A DNA stretch of 64,000 bases from Artemia franciscana (GCF_032884065.1 NC_088872.1:33576917-33640916); one strand, 5' to 3'. Positions 24,340 through 36,504 are shown, counted from the first letter of the stretch. Notes: a model not told the origin generated them from the letters alone. Translations and numbers: made by a program.

Positions 24340-25420
24340 AAGGGCCCTGGGGTTGCTTTAGGGGAAACTTAGGACCACTCTAAGGGGACCCTACTGCAGT
24401 CCCAGGGCACTCAAAGGGCCCTAGAGCAGGGCTGCCTTTGAGGTCTCCTAGTCCTAGTGCCCCTAGTCCTAGTGCCAGGGGAACCAGGACCAGTCCTAGT
24501 GCTAGGACTAGGATCCCTAGTCCCTTGTCTGAAAGGACGCGGGTTCGAATCCCGGTGTCCCAATTCTTCAGTTTGGGACGGGGGTCAGTGGCGTGACTCT
24601 GTAAGCTTAGCCAGAGTCGACCCAGCTCTAAATGGGTACGTGGAGAAATCTGGGGAAGGTAAACAGGAAGGGTGTGCGAAAGCACAGGATGGCTAGCCCC
24701 CAACCCCCCATTGCACTTCCTGGCTGAAGGGCCAAGAAACGGAGATCAGCACCACCGGTACGGACTGTAAAGTCTAATGCCGTATCCTTTACCCCTTTTT
24801 TAGTGCTAGGGGCACCTAGGACTGCTCTAAGGGCACTAGAGCAGTCCAAGGGCACCTAAAAATTCCCTAAAAATGTCCCAGGGGTGCCTGGAACTGCTTT
24901 AGGGCCCTGGGGTTGCTTTAGGGGAAACTAGGACCACTCTAGGGGGACCCTACTGCAGTCGCAGGACATTCAAAGGGCCTAGAGTAGGACTGTCTTTGAG
25001 GCCTTCTAGTCCTAATGCCCCTAGCCCTAGTGCCAGGGGACCCCAGGACCAGTCCTAGTCCTAGTGCCCCTATTCCTATTGCTAGGGGCACCTAATACTG
25101 CTGTAGAAGCACTCGCGTAGTCCCAGGGCACCCAAAAATTCCCTAAAGCAGTCCCAATGGGCCTGAGATGGCTCTAGGGCCCTGGGGTTGCTTTAGGGGA
25201 AACTAGGACCACTCTATGGGGCCCTACTGCAGTCCTAGAGCACTCAAAAGGGCCCTAGAGTGGTTCCAGGGATGCCTGGGATCACTCTATGGTCCTGGGG
25301 ATGATTTAGGGAAACCGCTTTAGGGGCCCCCTAGTGCAGTTCCTGGCCACCCAAAAAGGTCCTAGACCATTCTCAGGGCAACCTAAGACAACCTAGAGCG
25401 ATCTTAAGGGCCCAAAAAGC
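24340..25420. repeat. 277-bp tandem array made of 'ccctag'-rich sub-repeats
   Basis: The word 'gccctggggttgctttaggg' starts units at 24342, 24903 and 25180. The last spacing is 277 bp; the first is longer because a SINE sits in the first unit. Each unit is itself built of degenerate 'agtcctagtgccccta' words and is far more G/C-rich than the surroundings. Gly/Leu/Val-rich frames here are artefacts. Confidence 0.8.
24507..24800 (+). mobile_element. tRNA-derived SINE
   Basis: It has a polymerase III B box, GGTTCGAATCC (24541-24551), in a tRNA T-arm-like context (CGGG/CCCG stem). A conserved-looking body follows (near 24617 'gacccagctctaaatgggta', near 24730 'gccaagaaacggagatcagc') and a T-rich end. 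TAGTGCTAGG occurs on both sides (24497-24506 and 24801-24810) and is a plausible 10-bp target duplication, though this word is common in the host array. The A box and tRNA 5' half are absent, so the copy is probably truncated. Confidence 0.75.
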
Positions 25421-25469
25421 ATCCAGAGGGTGCTCCAAGAGGCTCCACGGCCCAGCAGCCTGGGTCGTT

Positions 25470-25655
25470 TTGCTAGCGTGAGAACCTGCTCATATTTCTA
25501 ATATATTTGAAAATTTGGATATTTCCCCCCAAGCCACACGGCGTGAGAACCTCATTTTTCTAGTATATTTTAAAGTCCAGATAGGTCCCCCGGTCACATG
25601 GTGTGAGAACCTGCTCATTTTTCCAGAATATTTGAAAGTTTAGATAGGTCCCCTG
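25470..25655. repeat. Three-unit tandem repeat, about 70 bp each
   Basis: 'gcgtgagaacctgctcat' followed by 'tatttgaaaatttggata' and 'tcccccaagccaca' recurs near 25477, 25541 and 25600. It lies inside the hAT-type element. Confidence 0.7.
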
Positions 25656-27320
25656 GTCCTATACTTGTAACTTGAAAATTTTCAAGTATACTTGAAAATT
25701 TGATGACAAAAACACAAAAAAGCCGCATAGTTTTTTATTGCGTGTTCGGATCGGGTCACTTGTCCCCTACCCCCACCCCTCCAAACACGCAACAAAAGAA
25801 AATCGTGTGTCCATTAGGGTGACTTTGGGAAGAACCAGTTGAGTTTCACCCTTATCCAAAAATGATTAAGCAGCAGCAAATCAGATCAGGATCAAACAGT
25901 TTGCTACTAAATACTATCCAGGCCGCACCTCTGCATACTCCTGTAGACTACAAGTCATAAAACACCTTAAGATTTTACTTACCAGCAATTATATGCTTGC
26001 TTGTTTTTTTGTTGTTTTTTTTTTATCAAAAAAAAACTTTTTCTAAACTCTCTTGAGCAAGTCAAATGTTTCACCCCATTTGAATTTTTGCGCTTTTCAA
26101 AAGGAAAGTAGTGCGGATACAAAAAAAAATCCCTAAGACGAAAACGAACCTGAAAAGCACAAATTAAAAACAGTTGCAGTTAAGAAAAAACAGAAAATAA
26201 ATACATATGGTATTGATTTTGAAAAAAATGCCAAAAAGTGTCCTTTTTTTCAAAAAGTTGCCTTTTTTCACCCAATAGTGGCACGGTGTCACCCAGAGTG
26301 AAAAAGTGTCAAAAAAGCACTAAAAGTGTCCCTTTGGCAACCCTGTATGTGATATTTTGTATTTTTTTTTTTTTTTACCAGAAGAAAGATTATGTATGCA
26401 TATTTTTTTGTTTATTTCTTAAATTTTTTTTCTCATAGGTAATCGTATCCAACCAATGGTTATAGAAAAAAATTCAAACGGAAATAAAAAATTCTAGTAC
26501 CATTGTGAACTAACCAGAAAATTAAAGGGCAACTAACCACCTTCTACACTCTTTTTCCCATAAGTCATCTGATCAAAATTTTGAGATAGCCGTTTAGTTC
26601 AGTATTGTCAAAAGGTAAAATAAATATGTCTTTGTGATTATATTACCCCCCCCCCAACCGAGAACTACCAAACGAGGGGCTACAAGTTACGACCCCATGT
26701 TGACAATGGGTTTCACCCCAAGGGCTACCGCTATTGTCCCAGCAAAATTTTGAGTGGAGTTGGAATTCCCTGGGGAGGTTTTACATGGGGATGTTTTCCA
26801 CGAGAGAAGTTCCCCATGGGAGAATTGTCACCAGGAGAAATTTTCCATGGGAATATTTTCTGCGGATGAAACTTTCCATTAGGGGGAGGATTTCATTGAA
26901 ATGTTCTCCTAACAGCGGGGATTTCCCAATGACCTTAAAGGATCAGAAATTAAACAGAAACAATACTTTCTTCAAATGAAAGCATGCAAAGGAGTATACT
27001 TCAGGAGGAGTCGTAAGCAAGAAATTTTCTTGGGGTAATTCGCAGCAAGGATGGAATTTTACGTGGGAGAGACTTTCTAGGAGAAATTTTCGGGGGGGGG
27101 GATTTTCCACGGAGAGGGCAGATTTTATAGGACTACGGATTTCCTAGGATTTGAAAAACGATCAACAATTAAATCAGAAAACTAGTTTTTTCTGCTTAAG
27201 GTAATGAGCAACATTAAACCTTTTAACAAACAGAAATTATGCCGTATATAAGGGAGGTACCCCTCCTCAATACCCCACTCTTTACGCTAAAGTTCCACCT
27301 TAGTAATATTGACATTGTGG

Positions 27321-28187
27321 AGGCTGATGCATGCCTGAGGCTCTAAAGATTTCCTGTGGATATGGGCAGTACACCTCATTTTTATATTACAACCAGTACA
27401 TATTGCCTATACTCCAACAGGAACATAATTTGCATATTCAAACGGGGACATAATTTAAATATAGCCATGAGGCTCTAGCAATCAGCCGTATCAACAAGAT
27501 CTAATATAAGGCTGGATCTTAAATGTATTTTAAGCTTGTAAGAAAATAGAATTCAGAGAAAGAACAGTTTGAACATATCTTTTTCATCAGAATTTTATTT
27601 TACAAGACATAGCAGCAAAACATAAGTGATTTTTCTACACTGAACAGGAAAATGCAAGAGGATGTCGACTAAGCCTTGAATGGGACGATTGAGCACAATA
27701 ACTTGAATTAGTGACTGAAAAAAGAGTCATATATGTGTTATTGTAATTATGAAATAAAAACGTTTCTAAGTTAAATTTTATTTCCTTGTTTTGTATTTTT
27801 AGTAGGTTAATGCTCCTCTCTCTAGGGATACTCAAAGTACAAACAGTCTTTGGGATTTGTTAGTTAGGCTGCAGTCAGCTGTGAGACTGTTATGATTACA
27901 AAAAGATGATTGAGGTTATCAGACGGCGAGTCAATATTGAGATTATCACGAAATTCCTTTGGTGGGGTCAATATAAGTATCTCTATACCGTCTAAGAGGC
28001 TGTGTGTACCCCGAGTTTGCGGTGACAATACAGCTATGTTAAACTAGAATAATAATAAAAGAACTTTTTTTTGAAGTAGTACGGTTTAATAAAGCTAAAA
28101 AGAATTATTTTCATTTTGATAAATAGCCTGTATTTTACTATCATTTAAGACCATTTACTATCATTTTAAGAAAAATTATTGATATAT
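27321..28187. other. Mostly unassigned; short inverted D scrap at 27375-27470
   Basis: 27375-27470 ('ccagtacatattgcctatac', 'ataatttgcatattcaa') is the reverse complement of the D word set near 28755-28800. The rest has no gene or repeat that I can name. Confidence 0.45.
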
Positions 28188-29290
28188 TCTCCTAGCAAAG
28201 AATATTTACCCCCTGTTTGCTTTCGGATTAACATTCAAAATTTTAATCCTCTGATGGGTTGTTCCGATAAGACCATAGAGCTCAGAGCTAACTTTGAACA
28301 AAGCTTAGTTCATGATTGTTTATTGAACAATCAACTAAGAAAGTGGATTTATATAGTTTGTGCTATGATAAATAAATTTTTATATAAAAAACGTATCATC
28401 CTTAAGGAAGAAACTATAGGTAAAGTATATAAATCTTTTAGACTATGAATTTCAATAACCAAAATAGTTTATAAATACATTATGATAATAGAAAAACTAT
28501 GGTGGCCCATTCCCCCGAGGAAACCATATGTTAAAAAATCAAAAGTGCACTCATTTGAAGAAGATGGAATATCTTGAATTCTTTTACTCATCTTATATCA
28601 AATTCTAATTGAATACTATTGAAAACCTTCGATTCTTAAGGTCCTTTTATACAAACAATCGTGTCAATAGAACGTATATTTCAAGTTCTTTGCGTCCGCA
28701 CCCTTAAATGGTACGACCTGTTCATGTAAATTATATCCCCGCTTGAATATGCAAATTATGTACCTGTTGAAGTAAAGGCAATATGTACTGGCTGTAATAT
28801 GCCAATGAGGCTTACCGCTCACACATTTGAAGAAGATGGAATATCCTGAATTCTTTTACTCATCTTATATCAAATTCAAATTCAATACTATTAAAAATCT
28901 TCGATTCTTAAGGTTCTTTTATACAAACATTCGTGTCAATAGAACGTATATTTCACGTTCTTTGCGTCCGCACCCTTAAATGGTACGACGTGTTCATGTA
29001 AATTATATCCCCGCTTGAATATGCAAATTATGTACCTGTTGAAGTAAAGGCAATATGTACTGGCTGTAATATGCCGATGAAGCTTACCGGTCGTATCCAT
29101 AGGAAATCTTTGGAGCCTGGGGAGTACAATCAGCCGCCAAAATGTCAATACTACTCATCTTTTGTCTCAATTCTTTCTCTTTAGAGCAGTGCGTTTTCTT
29201 TATTTGTCATAAAGCCGACAACGACACGACAACAACAAAAAGTCACAGCGCTAATTAACTCTTAAAAATAAGAGCTACACGGGTACACGG
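28188..29290. repeat. Repeat D' with an internal 275-bp tandem duplication
   Basis: 28188-28510 matches 31185-31545 ('tgctttcggattaacattca', 'ttgttccgataagaccata'). 28545-28815 and 28820-29090 are tandem copies ('gaagaagatggaatatc', 'gcgtccgcacccttaaatgg'). 29090-29290 ('acaatcagccgccaaaatgt', 'gagcagtgcgttttcttt') recurs at 29890-30090 and 31860-32010. A 70-residue minus-strand frame (29148-28936) recurs at 31887-31675, but with several amino-acid changes. Confidence 0.75.
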
Positions 29291-29400
29291 TACAGGTACA
29301 GTTACATACAAGCAGTACAGGTACATACAAGCTACAGGTACACGGGTTCAGTTGTTTGGGGTTCCGTTACACAAGGGACGCTTAATCTTTCCTTTGAAAT
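29280..29400. repeat. Short 'acaggtacatacaagc' and 'gggttcagttgtttgg' repeats
   Basis: A degenerate minisatellite ending in 'ccgttacacaagggacgctt', identical to 39975-40005, so this block plus the B2 start is a duplicate of 39955-40385. Confidence 0.6.
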
Positions 29401-29555
29401 CATTTGAAAAAAGAAAATTCGAAAGGAGACCCATTTGAAAAATCATTTGAAAGGAGACCCATCAGGGCAACTCATGAAAAAATGTTATTTTACTTGTTGT
29501 TTAATCTTGGGAATTGTAAATTTCAAATAAGAGTTCCGGCAATGGATAATCAGAT

Positions 29556-29762
29556 GATCAAACAGTTCGTGGTAACGAACTGTAGTAAGGAGTGACTCGG
29601 CTCAATAGTAACCGAAACTCTAAAAAACGAAATGATAAAGGTGACAAAAAAGTGACAAGCCTGAGAATATTTGTCTTATTTTAGAAAATAGCAGGAAACA
29701 TCCCCTAAAAGTCATAGAATCTTAACAAAAATCACACCAGCAGATTCAGTGAATCAGACAAC
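29556..29762 (+). repeat. Family B 5' end, truncated copy
   Basis: Starts ATCAAACAGTTCGTGG with the terminal hairpin ACAGTTCGT/ACGAACTGT, then 'agtaaggagtgactcggc'. Breaks off after about 200 bases into D-type sequence. Confidence 0.75.
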
Positions 29763-29764
29763 CC

Positions 29765-30305
29765 AAACTCTGGAAAAGAACAAACTTTAGAAGATTATTT
29801 CCCAAAAACTGCTGAATATGCAAATTATGTACCTGTTGAAGTAAAGGCAATATGTACTGGCTGTAATATGCCGATGAGGCTTACCGGTCGTATCCATAGG
29901 AAATCTTTGGAGCCCGGGGAGTACAATCAGCCGCCAAAATGTCAATACTACTCATCTTTTGTCTCAATTCTTTCTCTTTAGAGCAGTGCGTTTTCTTTAT
30001 TTGTCATAAAGCCGACAACGACACGACAACAACAAAAAGTCACAGCGCTAATTAACTCTTAAAAATAAGAGCTACCCGGGTACACGGTACAGGTACAGTT
30101 ACATACAAGCAGTACAGGTACATACAAGCTACAGGATGATCAAACAGTTCTAGGTACATACAGGATGTATTACATACAGTATTACATACAGTAATAGTAA
30201 TATATCTGATATATATATATATATATATATGTATGACTGTATATAAAATATATCTGACTGTATTACATACAGGATGATATACGTTCTAGGTACATACAAG
30301 CTAGA
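29765..30305. repeat. D fragments and a TAC/GTATA-rich minisatellite
   Basis: 29765-29812 is a D1 scrap. 29813-30085 repeats 29022-29290. 30085-30305 is built of 'caggtacatacaagc', 'gtattacatacag' and a 22-bp (TA)n. Confidence 0.6.
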
Positions 30306-30515
30306 GATGATCAAACAGTTCGTGGTAACGAACTGTAGTAAGGAGTGACTCGGCTCAATAGTAACCGAAACTCTAAAAAACGAAATGACAAAGGTGACAA
30401 AAAAGTGATAAGCCTGAGAATATTTGTCTCATTTTAGAAAATAGGAGGAAACATCCCCTAAAAGTCATAGAATCTTAACAAAAATCACACCAGCAGATTC
30501 AGCGAATCAGACAAC
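30306..30515 (+). repeat. Family B 5' end, truncated copy
   Basis: Almost the same as 29556-29762, again followed by D1 sequence at its right edge. Confidence 0.75.
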
Positions 30516-30516
30516 C

Positions 30517-31184
30517 CAAACTCTGGAAAAGAACAAACTTTAGAAGATTATTACCCAAAAACTGCTGACCAACGCCTTTTTAAATAGCATGTTTTTATAG
30601 CAAGTTCTCTATATTTCCCTGATTTTATATCATTTTTGAATTAGGCTTGGCTTTTCTATAAGGAACACGCTAAAGGATTTTCAAATATCTTTCTAGGCCC
30701 AAGAATGTTTCTGGGGCCTTTCAAGAAACCGTTTCTTTCAACAATGATTGTCTACAAGCCACCTTCCTCGGCCACTCAAGATCATTTCTTGTTTTCACTT
30801 TACTTTCCTATTTGAGTAAGCCCAGGCTCTTCTGCTCAGATTTAGATCAATCGACTAACTGAATTTCCAAGGGAAGAAACAACGACAAATTGAAATATTC
30901 TACATTTGACCCTAAATTTCTCCGAAAATTTAGAAATAATCCCAAAGGGATTATTTCCATGAGTAGGGCACTCATGGGCGCTGTCATGGGCCATGTTGTA
31001 ACATTAGTAAGGGGTATGGTCATGGGAGTTCTTAAAACCGAGGCAAAGGTTGGGCCAATTTCAAAGACTCTGCGAATTTTCTTAAGAAGACTTTCAGTTA
31101 AGGTTTTAAAAATGCTTGAAAAGCATACAGATAAACTTTTAGAAAGTGTTTCACAATAAAATATCATGGCAAAATGATAGCGTT
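30517..31184. repeat. Repeat D2 and a 245-bp segment unique to this copy
   Basis: 30517-30935 duplicates 22795-23216. 30940-31184 has no partner at 22795 and contains open frames on both strands (89 residues plus, part of 151 residues minus). Neither resembles a family I know; both run into repeated DNA, so I do not call a gene. Confidence 0.6.
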
Positions 31185-32010
31185 CTCCTAGCAAGGAATA
31201 TTTACCCCTGTTTGCTTTCGGATTAACATTCAAAATTCTAATCTTCTGATGAGTTGTTCCGATAAGACCATAAAGCTCAGAGTCAGAGCTAACTTTGAAC
31301 AAAGCTTAGTTCATGATTGTTTATTGAACAATTAACTAAGAAAGTGGATTTATATAGTTTGTGCTATGATAAATATATTTTTATATAAAAAACGTATCAT
31401 CCTTAACAAAGAAACTATAGGTAAAGTATATAAATCTTTATAAATCTTTTAGACTATGAATTTCAATAACCAAAACAGTTTATAAATACATTATGATAAT
31501 ATAAAAACTATAATGGCCCATTCTCCCCAAGAAACTATATGTTAAAAAATCAAAAGTACACACATTTGAAGAAGATGGAATATCCTGAATTCTTTTACTC
31601 ATCTTATATCAAATTCAAATTCAATACTATTAAAAATCTTCGATTCTTAAGGTTCTTTTATACAAAAATTCGTGTCAATAGAACGTATATTTCACGTTCT
31701 TTGCGTCCACACCCTTAAATGGTACGACGTGTTCATGTAAATTATATTCCCGCTCGAATATGCAAATTATGTACCTGTTGAAGTAAAGGCAATATGTACT
31801 GGCTGTAATATGTCGATGAGGCTTACCGGTCGTATCCATAGGAAATCTTTGGAGCCCGGGGAATACAATCAGCCGCCAAAATGTCAATACTACTCATCTT
31901 TTGTCTCAATTCTTTCTCTTTAGAGCAGTGCGTTTTCTTTATTTGTCATAAAGCCGACAATGCCACGACAACAACGAAAAGTCACAGTGCTAATTAACTC
32001 TTGAAAATAA
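31185..32010. repeat. Repeat D', second long copy
   Basis: Follows 28188-28545, then 28820-29275, lacking one of the two 275-bp units. Confidence 0.75.
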
Positions 32011-33283
32011 GAGCTGACACAAATAAGAGTGGGACTGACCCTCTCGCAAATACTCTCAAAGGCTTAAGTGCCGTTTGTACTATACTGTAAGAGGACATGG
32101 ATTTTCAAACGGCTTTGTCTTTATTTCTTGAAACAATAACAGGAAAAAGGATAAAACCATGACACTAATCTTAACAACAAGAAAAAAAACACATCTTAGG
32201 GTAATTACTCTTATGGCTTTCAATTAATTTTTGCTATTTTAATACCATACCTTTTCTTCCCTCTTTTGACTTTGAGTTGATTACATCCATGCATAGAAAA
32301 TTTATGGCTGAACAGAACTTTTAAAACGAGCGTCGCTAGTTTTTTAAGCAGTCCGTTTAATTTTTTAAAAATGTTTTGAGTCAATATATGATTTACCAAT
32401 TGAATATCAATATGATCGACAGCAATGTCTGAAAAATGAAATAAGTATAGATAAAAATTTTACAGTCTTTCAGACTAATTAAACTAATTAATTATTTAAA
32501 TATAATGAAATTAACTTCTAGAAGTCTCAGAAAATTTACTTTTTCAATGTTACAATCATAAAAGAGAAACGATTATAAATATTTCGTTTTCAATAAAACA
32601 CAAACGACTCTAAGGGCAAAGTGGTAGCGCCAATCTAATTTGTGGTTACTTATATTATTTATAGGTACATTTTGAATCTCCATTTTAATTTATGCTAGTT
32701 TTAGTTTTAGGTTCTGTTCGTTTTAAGTTTAACATATTGCGTAAATCTTTACGCAGTAAAAATAGGTTTCATCTATAATATTTTCTGTTTGTTTTAAGTT
32801 GAAAGTATCATGTAATTTTTTCTGCTTATCTTAGACTTTAATTTTAGGCCTTTGAACTATTTACCATTCTTTGAAGCTTCTTTTTTGAAAATGTATGTTA
32901 ATAAACAACAAAGACAGATACAAGAAAAACAGTTCAAAATACGGATGAAGTCTTCGAAGTTATCTACGAAAGACAGATAAAACTCCACAAAAAAAACCTC
33001 AAACGAGACTGCGGCCAGTAGAGAGGAAAGACTAAAATAACGCGGATATTTCGCCTGTATCCAAACTAGGCGTCCTCGGCACAAGATAAAAAGAAAAAAC
33101 ACTAAACTAAAAACAAATAAAACCACCACCAATAATAATAAATACAATTATCGCTACTTGTATGTTAATTTTTTTTATTTAATTGCCAGATGTAGTTTTA
33201 TCATTGGTTAATTGTAGGGATGTTTGTAAGTATTTTCCTTGGTTTTCTGCTTAAAAACTAGAAGAGTTGATTACTATTTAAAT
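32011..33283. other. Unassigned AT-rich interval
   Basis: No gene. A hydrophobic minus-strand frame at 33147-32857 (Leu/Val/Phe-rich) has no supporting start, splice or motif evidence. 32690-32830 has G-like words ('ctgttcgttttaagttt'). Confidence 0.4.
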
Positions 33284-34705
33284 CAAACAGTTCGTGGTAA
33301 CGAACTGTAGTAAGGAGCGACCCGGCTCAATAGTAACCAAAACTCTAAAAAATGGAATTTTGATACCAATACCTACATCAAAAGAATTGCATTTTAATGC
33401 TGATTTTAAATATATAAGTTTCATCAAGTTTAGTCTTACCCATCGAAAGTTACGAGCCTGAGAAAATTTGCATTATTTTAGAAAATAGCGGGAAACGTCC
33501 CCTAGAAGTCATAGAATCTTAACGAAAATCACACCGTCAGATTCAGCGTAAAAGAGAACCCTACTGTAGAAGTTTCAAGCTCCTATCTACAAAAATGTGG
33601 AATTTTGTATTTTTTGCCAGAAGGCAGATCACGGATGCGTGTTTATTTGTTTTTTTGTTTTTTGTTTGTTTTTTTTCCCAGGGGTCATCGTATCGACCCA
33701 GTTGTCCTAGAATGTTGCAAGAGGGCTCTTTCTAACGGAAATGAAAAGTTCTAGTGCCCTTTTTAAGTAACCAAAAAAATTGGAGGGCACCTAGGCCCCC
33801 TCCCACGCTAATTATTTTACCAAAGTCAACGGATCAAAATTCTGAGATTGCCATTTTATTCAGCGTAGTCGAAGAACCTTATAACTATGTCTTTGGGGAC
33901 GACTTACTCCCCCACAGTCCCCATGGGAGGGGCAACAAGTTACAAACTTTGACCAATGCTTACATATAGTAATGGTTATTGGGAAGTATACAGGCGTTTT
34001 CAGGAGGATTTTTTTGGTTGGGGGAGGGGTTGAAAAGAGAGGGATATGCTGGAGAAACTTTCCATCGATAATTTGTCATGGGGGAAGAAAATCTCCATGA
34101 AGGGAGCGCAGGATTTACTAGCATTATTTAAAAACACAATGAAAAAATAAATATGAAAAAATCTTTCAGCTGGAAGTAAGGAACAGCATTAAAACTTAAA
34201 ACAAACGGAAATTATTACTCATTTGAGGGGCTCACCTCCTCCTAATACCTCGCTCTTTACGTTAAAGTATTTTTAGTAATTTCAACTATTTATTCTACGG
34301 TTTTTGTGATTCTGGGGTCATTCTTAATGAATTGGGACAAAATTTAAGCTTTAGTGTAAAGAGCGAGGATCTGACAAGGGGGCGAACCCCCTCATATATG
34401 TAATAAAAATATGAGAATACAAAAGTTCTTTACGTAAGCTAATTAATAAGTTACGTAAATCTTTTACTAATAAAAATATTCGTAAAAAATTAAAAGTTCT
34501 AGTTGCCTTTTTAATTAACCAAAAAATCGGAGGGCAACTAGGCTTCCTCCCCCGCTCTTTTTTTCTCAAAATCATTCGATCAAAATTATGAGAAAGCCAT
34601 TTAGCCAAAAAAATGCAAATTTCGTTTTAATTATTCCTCTGCGGAGAGCCAAAATCAAAACATGCATTGATTCAAAAACGTTCAGAAATTAAATAAAAAA
34701 AACAA
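33284..34705 (+). repeat. Family B element, long copy
   Basis: 5' end ATCAAACAGTTCGTGG with hairpin, then 'gcgacccggctcaatagtaa', 'aagctcctatctac', a T-rich tract, 'gggcacctaggccccctccc', 'tatgtctttggggacgactt', and an inner inverted pair (near 34248 'cctcgctctttacgttaaag' against near 34348 'ctttagtgtaaagagcgagg'). It ends at the hairpin 34706. The module 'agtaaggaacagcattaaaa' (34180) recurs as 'agtaaggagcgacattaaaa' (34720), so B contains its own modules of about 540 bp. Confidence 0.75.
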
Positions 34706-34970
34706 GTTTTTTTAACTGAAAGTAAGGAGCGACATTAAAACTTAAAACGAACAGAAATTACTTCGTATATGAAAGAGGCTGCTTCCTCATCAACGCCCCG
34801 CTCTTTACGCTAAAGTTTTTTACTGTTTTGAAAAGAAGAATTGAGAGACAGAGTCAAACTTTAGCGTAAAGAGCGGGGCGTTGATGAGGAAGCAGCCTCT
34901 TTCATATACGAAGTAATTTCTGTTCGTTTTAAGTTTTAATGTCGCTCCTTACTTTCAGTTAAAAAAACTA
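34706..34970. repeat. Long near-perfect hairpin H1 (arms about 110 bp)
   Basis: The left arm ('aactgaaagtaaggagcgac', 'cgtatatgaaagaggctgct', 'gccccgctctttacgctaaa') is mirrored almost perfectly in the right arm, with a loop of about 45 bp near 34838. Other copies are at 41814-42077, 47288-47578 and 58833-59128. Confidence 0.9.
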
Positions 34971-36504
34971 AAATCTGAACGCTCATTTTAAATATTTGAT
35001 CACCCATACTTTTTGCATTGTTTGGTTAGTCATGTTTCTACTTTACAAATTTTGCTGGCTGAGGAGAGGGCCATTCTTGAGATATCCTATTTCGATCACC
35101 TAGATACGCAGAGTTTCTTTTGCTTTATCTCTGTACCCTCCCCCTTGTGTGAATCCGAGGTCCAGTTGCCCAACCCTCAATGGAAATTTCAACTCGATCC
35201 CTTAAGGTTTTCTTAAGATATCGTTATAAAATATTTTGAAAAATGTGCTACATGGAATATCTTTGGATTCACTGAGATTCGCATATCAGTTTTGGGGGAC
35301 ACCTTTAGAAAACAGGAAAATTTTGGTTTAGCAAACGGTCCCTGAGAGTTCCAAGCTGACTGGACACCAACGCTCATTCTACGGAAACCTATCTCTGAAC
35401 AATGGGCAATTTACGTAATTCAGAGCCGTTTCCCTAGGGCTTTAGGGGTCACATCGACCCCAAAGACATAGCTTTTAGACCCATAGACAGTTCTGAAGAA
35501 AATGATGTCAGACTCAAATTTTGAGATAACACCGTTGGGGTTTATGAAAGTTCCTTGGGGTTAGAGCAACAAAGAAGGGGACTGTTCACTCACCGACTGT
35601 ATTTTACCATCAAAATGTCATTAGAAATTTTAATTTCTGATTGAACAAGTTCTCCCCCAAGTTTCTAAAACCAAATGATCGATTATGCACTCTCCCAAGT
35701 TTCTATGATAAAACCTTGTGCACGAAGAGGTCAGAAAAAAATAAAACACTAAGGCACGTCACTCTTAACTAAGGCTCTGATAGTTTGTTGCCTCTGATAG
35801 ACTTAGACGATGGGATAGAATCTTATATTTTCCTCAAATTTTGCAATCCATACAAGCGTTCACCTTTCTTACAATGTTTATAAGTTTCATTTCAGTTCTA
35901 TGAATTACCTTCCCATTTTTTGTGAACTTTTTTGAAAAGCATAGAAAACTCCACGCCATTGCTATTCCACTTTTCACGCATCTACTGTTTCCATCTTCAG
36001 ATATGAGCATGCCTAATATTTTAAATTGCTACAATAGTTAAGTTTATTAACAATATGATTTCATGTTCCTTACTGTCGATAATAGTAATAAATCATAATA
36101 TAGTAATATTCATTTGGGAGCGTCAAATGAATAGATTTCCAAAATAAAAGTCAAATTAAATCACAAATATATAAAAAATATGGTAACAGTTGCACAGATT
36201 TCGGATATTTCAGGAAGAGGGCAAATGTTGAAAGATCTTCTGTTATGACCCGCTTTAAATTTGAAATTTTAACCAAATTACAATAGATAAATGTAATGAT
36301 TTTAATGACCTCTAGCACGTAAAATGATAGTTCTCTACATTTTGCAAGAAGAAACTCGAGTTGGCACTCCTAAAGTTAAATGCTAATTATTAAGGAAACC
36401 TGTCTTCAGCTATTAAATTCACGACGCTTAAAATGCAAACACACATACATACTAGTTGCCTTGCATCTTGTGTTTTGAAAAGATCTCTGCTTTTTTGTTT
36501 CCAG
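34971..36504. other. Unassigned, with a diverged E-like fragment
   Basis: 35220-35720 has minus-orientation E words ('ccctagggctttaggggtca', 'atcgaccccaaagacat', 'caaattttgagataac'). 35980-36430 is AT-rich with nothing seen. Confidence 0.4.

Larger units (their letters stand above)
24210..26345. mobile_element. Non-autonomous hAT-type DNA transposon with internal tandem arrays
   Basis: The termini are exact inverted repeats CAGGGTTGCCAAA / TTTGGCAACCCTG (24210-24222 and 26333-26345), with further mirrored 'gggacacttttagtg' words just inside. The flanks TATGTGGA (24202-24209) and TATGTGAT (26346-26353) look like a decayed 8-bp target duplication. CAGGG-type ends plus 8-bp duplications point to hAT. 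Inside are a 277-bp tandem array (24340-25420) with a SINE in it, and a three-unit repeat (25470-25655). No transposase frame is seen. Confidence 0.8.
24100..27320 (+). repeat. Diverged family B copy interrupted by a hAT-type element
   Basis: 24100-24209 carries B words ('aagcgacgcagctcaatagt', 'ttccaagctcctatct') and resumes after the insertion at 26346 ('gatattttgtattttt', 'ccagaagaaag', 'ggtaatcgtatccaacc', 'ttttgagatagccgttt', then 'cactctttacgctaaagttc' near 27300). In B copies elsewhere these two parts are contiguous ('aaaaatgtggaattttgtat'), which shows the insertion point. 26790-27130 is more diverged and G-rich. Confidence 0.65.

Noticed and set aside
24507..24580. A functional tRNA gene
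   Set aside because: Only the T-arm/B-box part is present; no acceptor stem, D arm or A box, and a long non-tRNA body follows.
24380..24855. Three overlapping Gly/Leu-rich frames
   Set aside because: They fall across the CCTAG array and the SINE, both non-coding.
30847..31302. 151-residue minus-strand frame, and an 89-residue plus frame overlapping it
   Set aside because: Both run from one repeat copy into another, the equivalent regions of other copies are not open, and no family motif is visible.
28936..31887. A 70-residue frame conserved in two D' copies
   Set aside because: The differences between copies are mostly amino-acid changing, so the similarity reflects recent duplication and not coding selection.
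32857..33147. Hydrophobic 96-residue minus frame, possible membrane protein
   Set aside because: A purine-rich plus strand gives Leu/Phe/Val codons on the minus strand; no start context or relatives.
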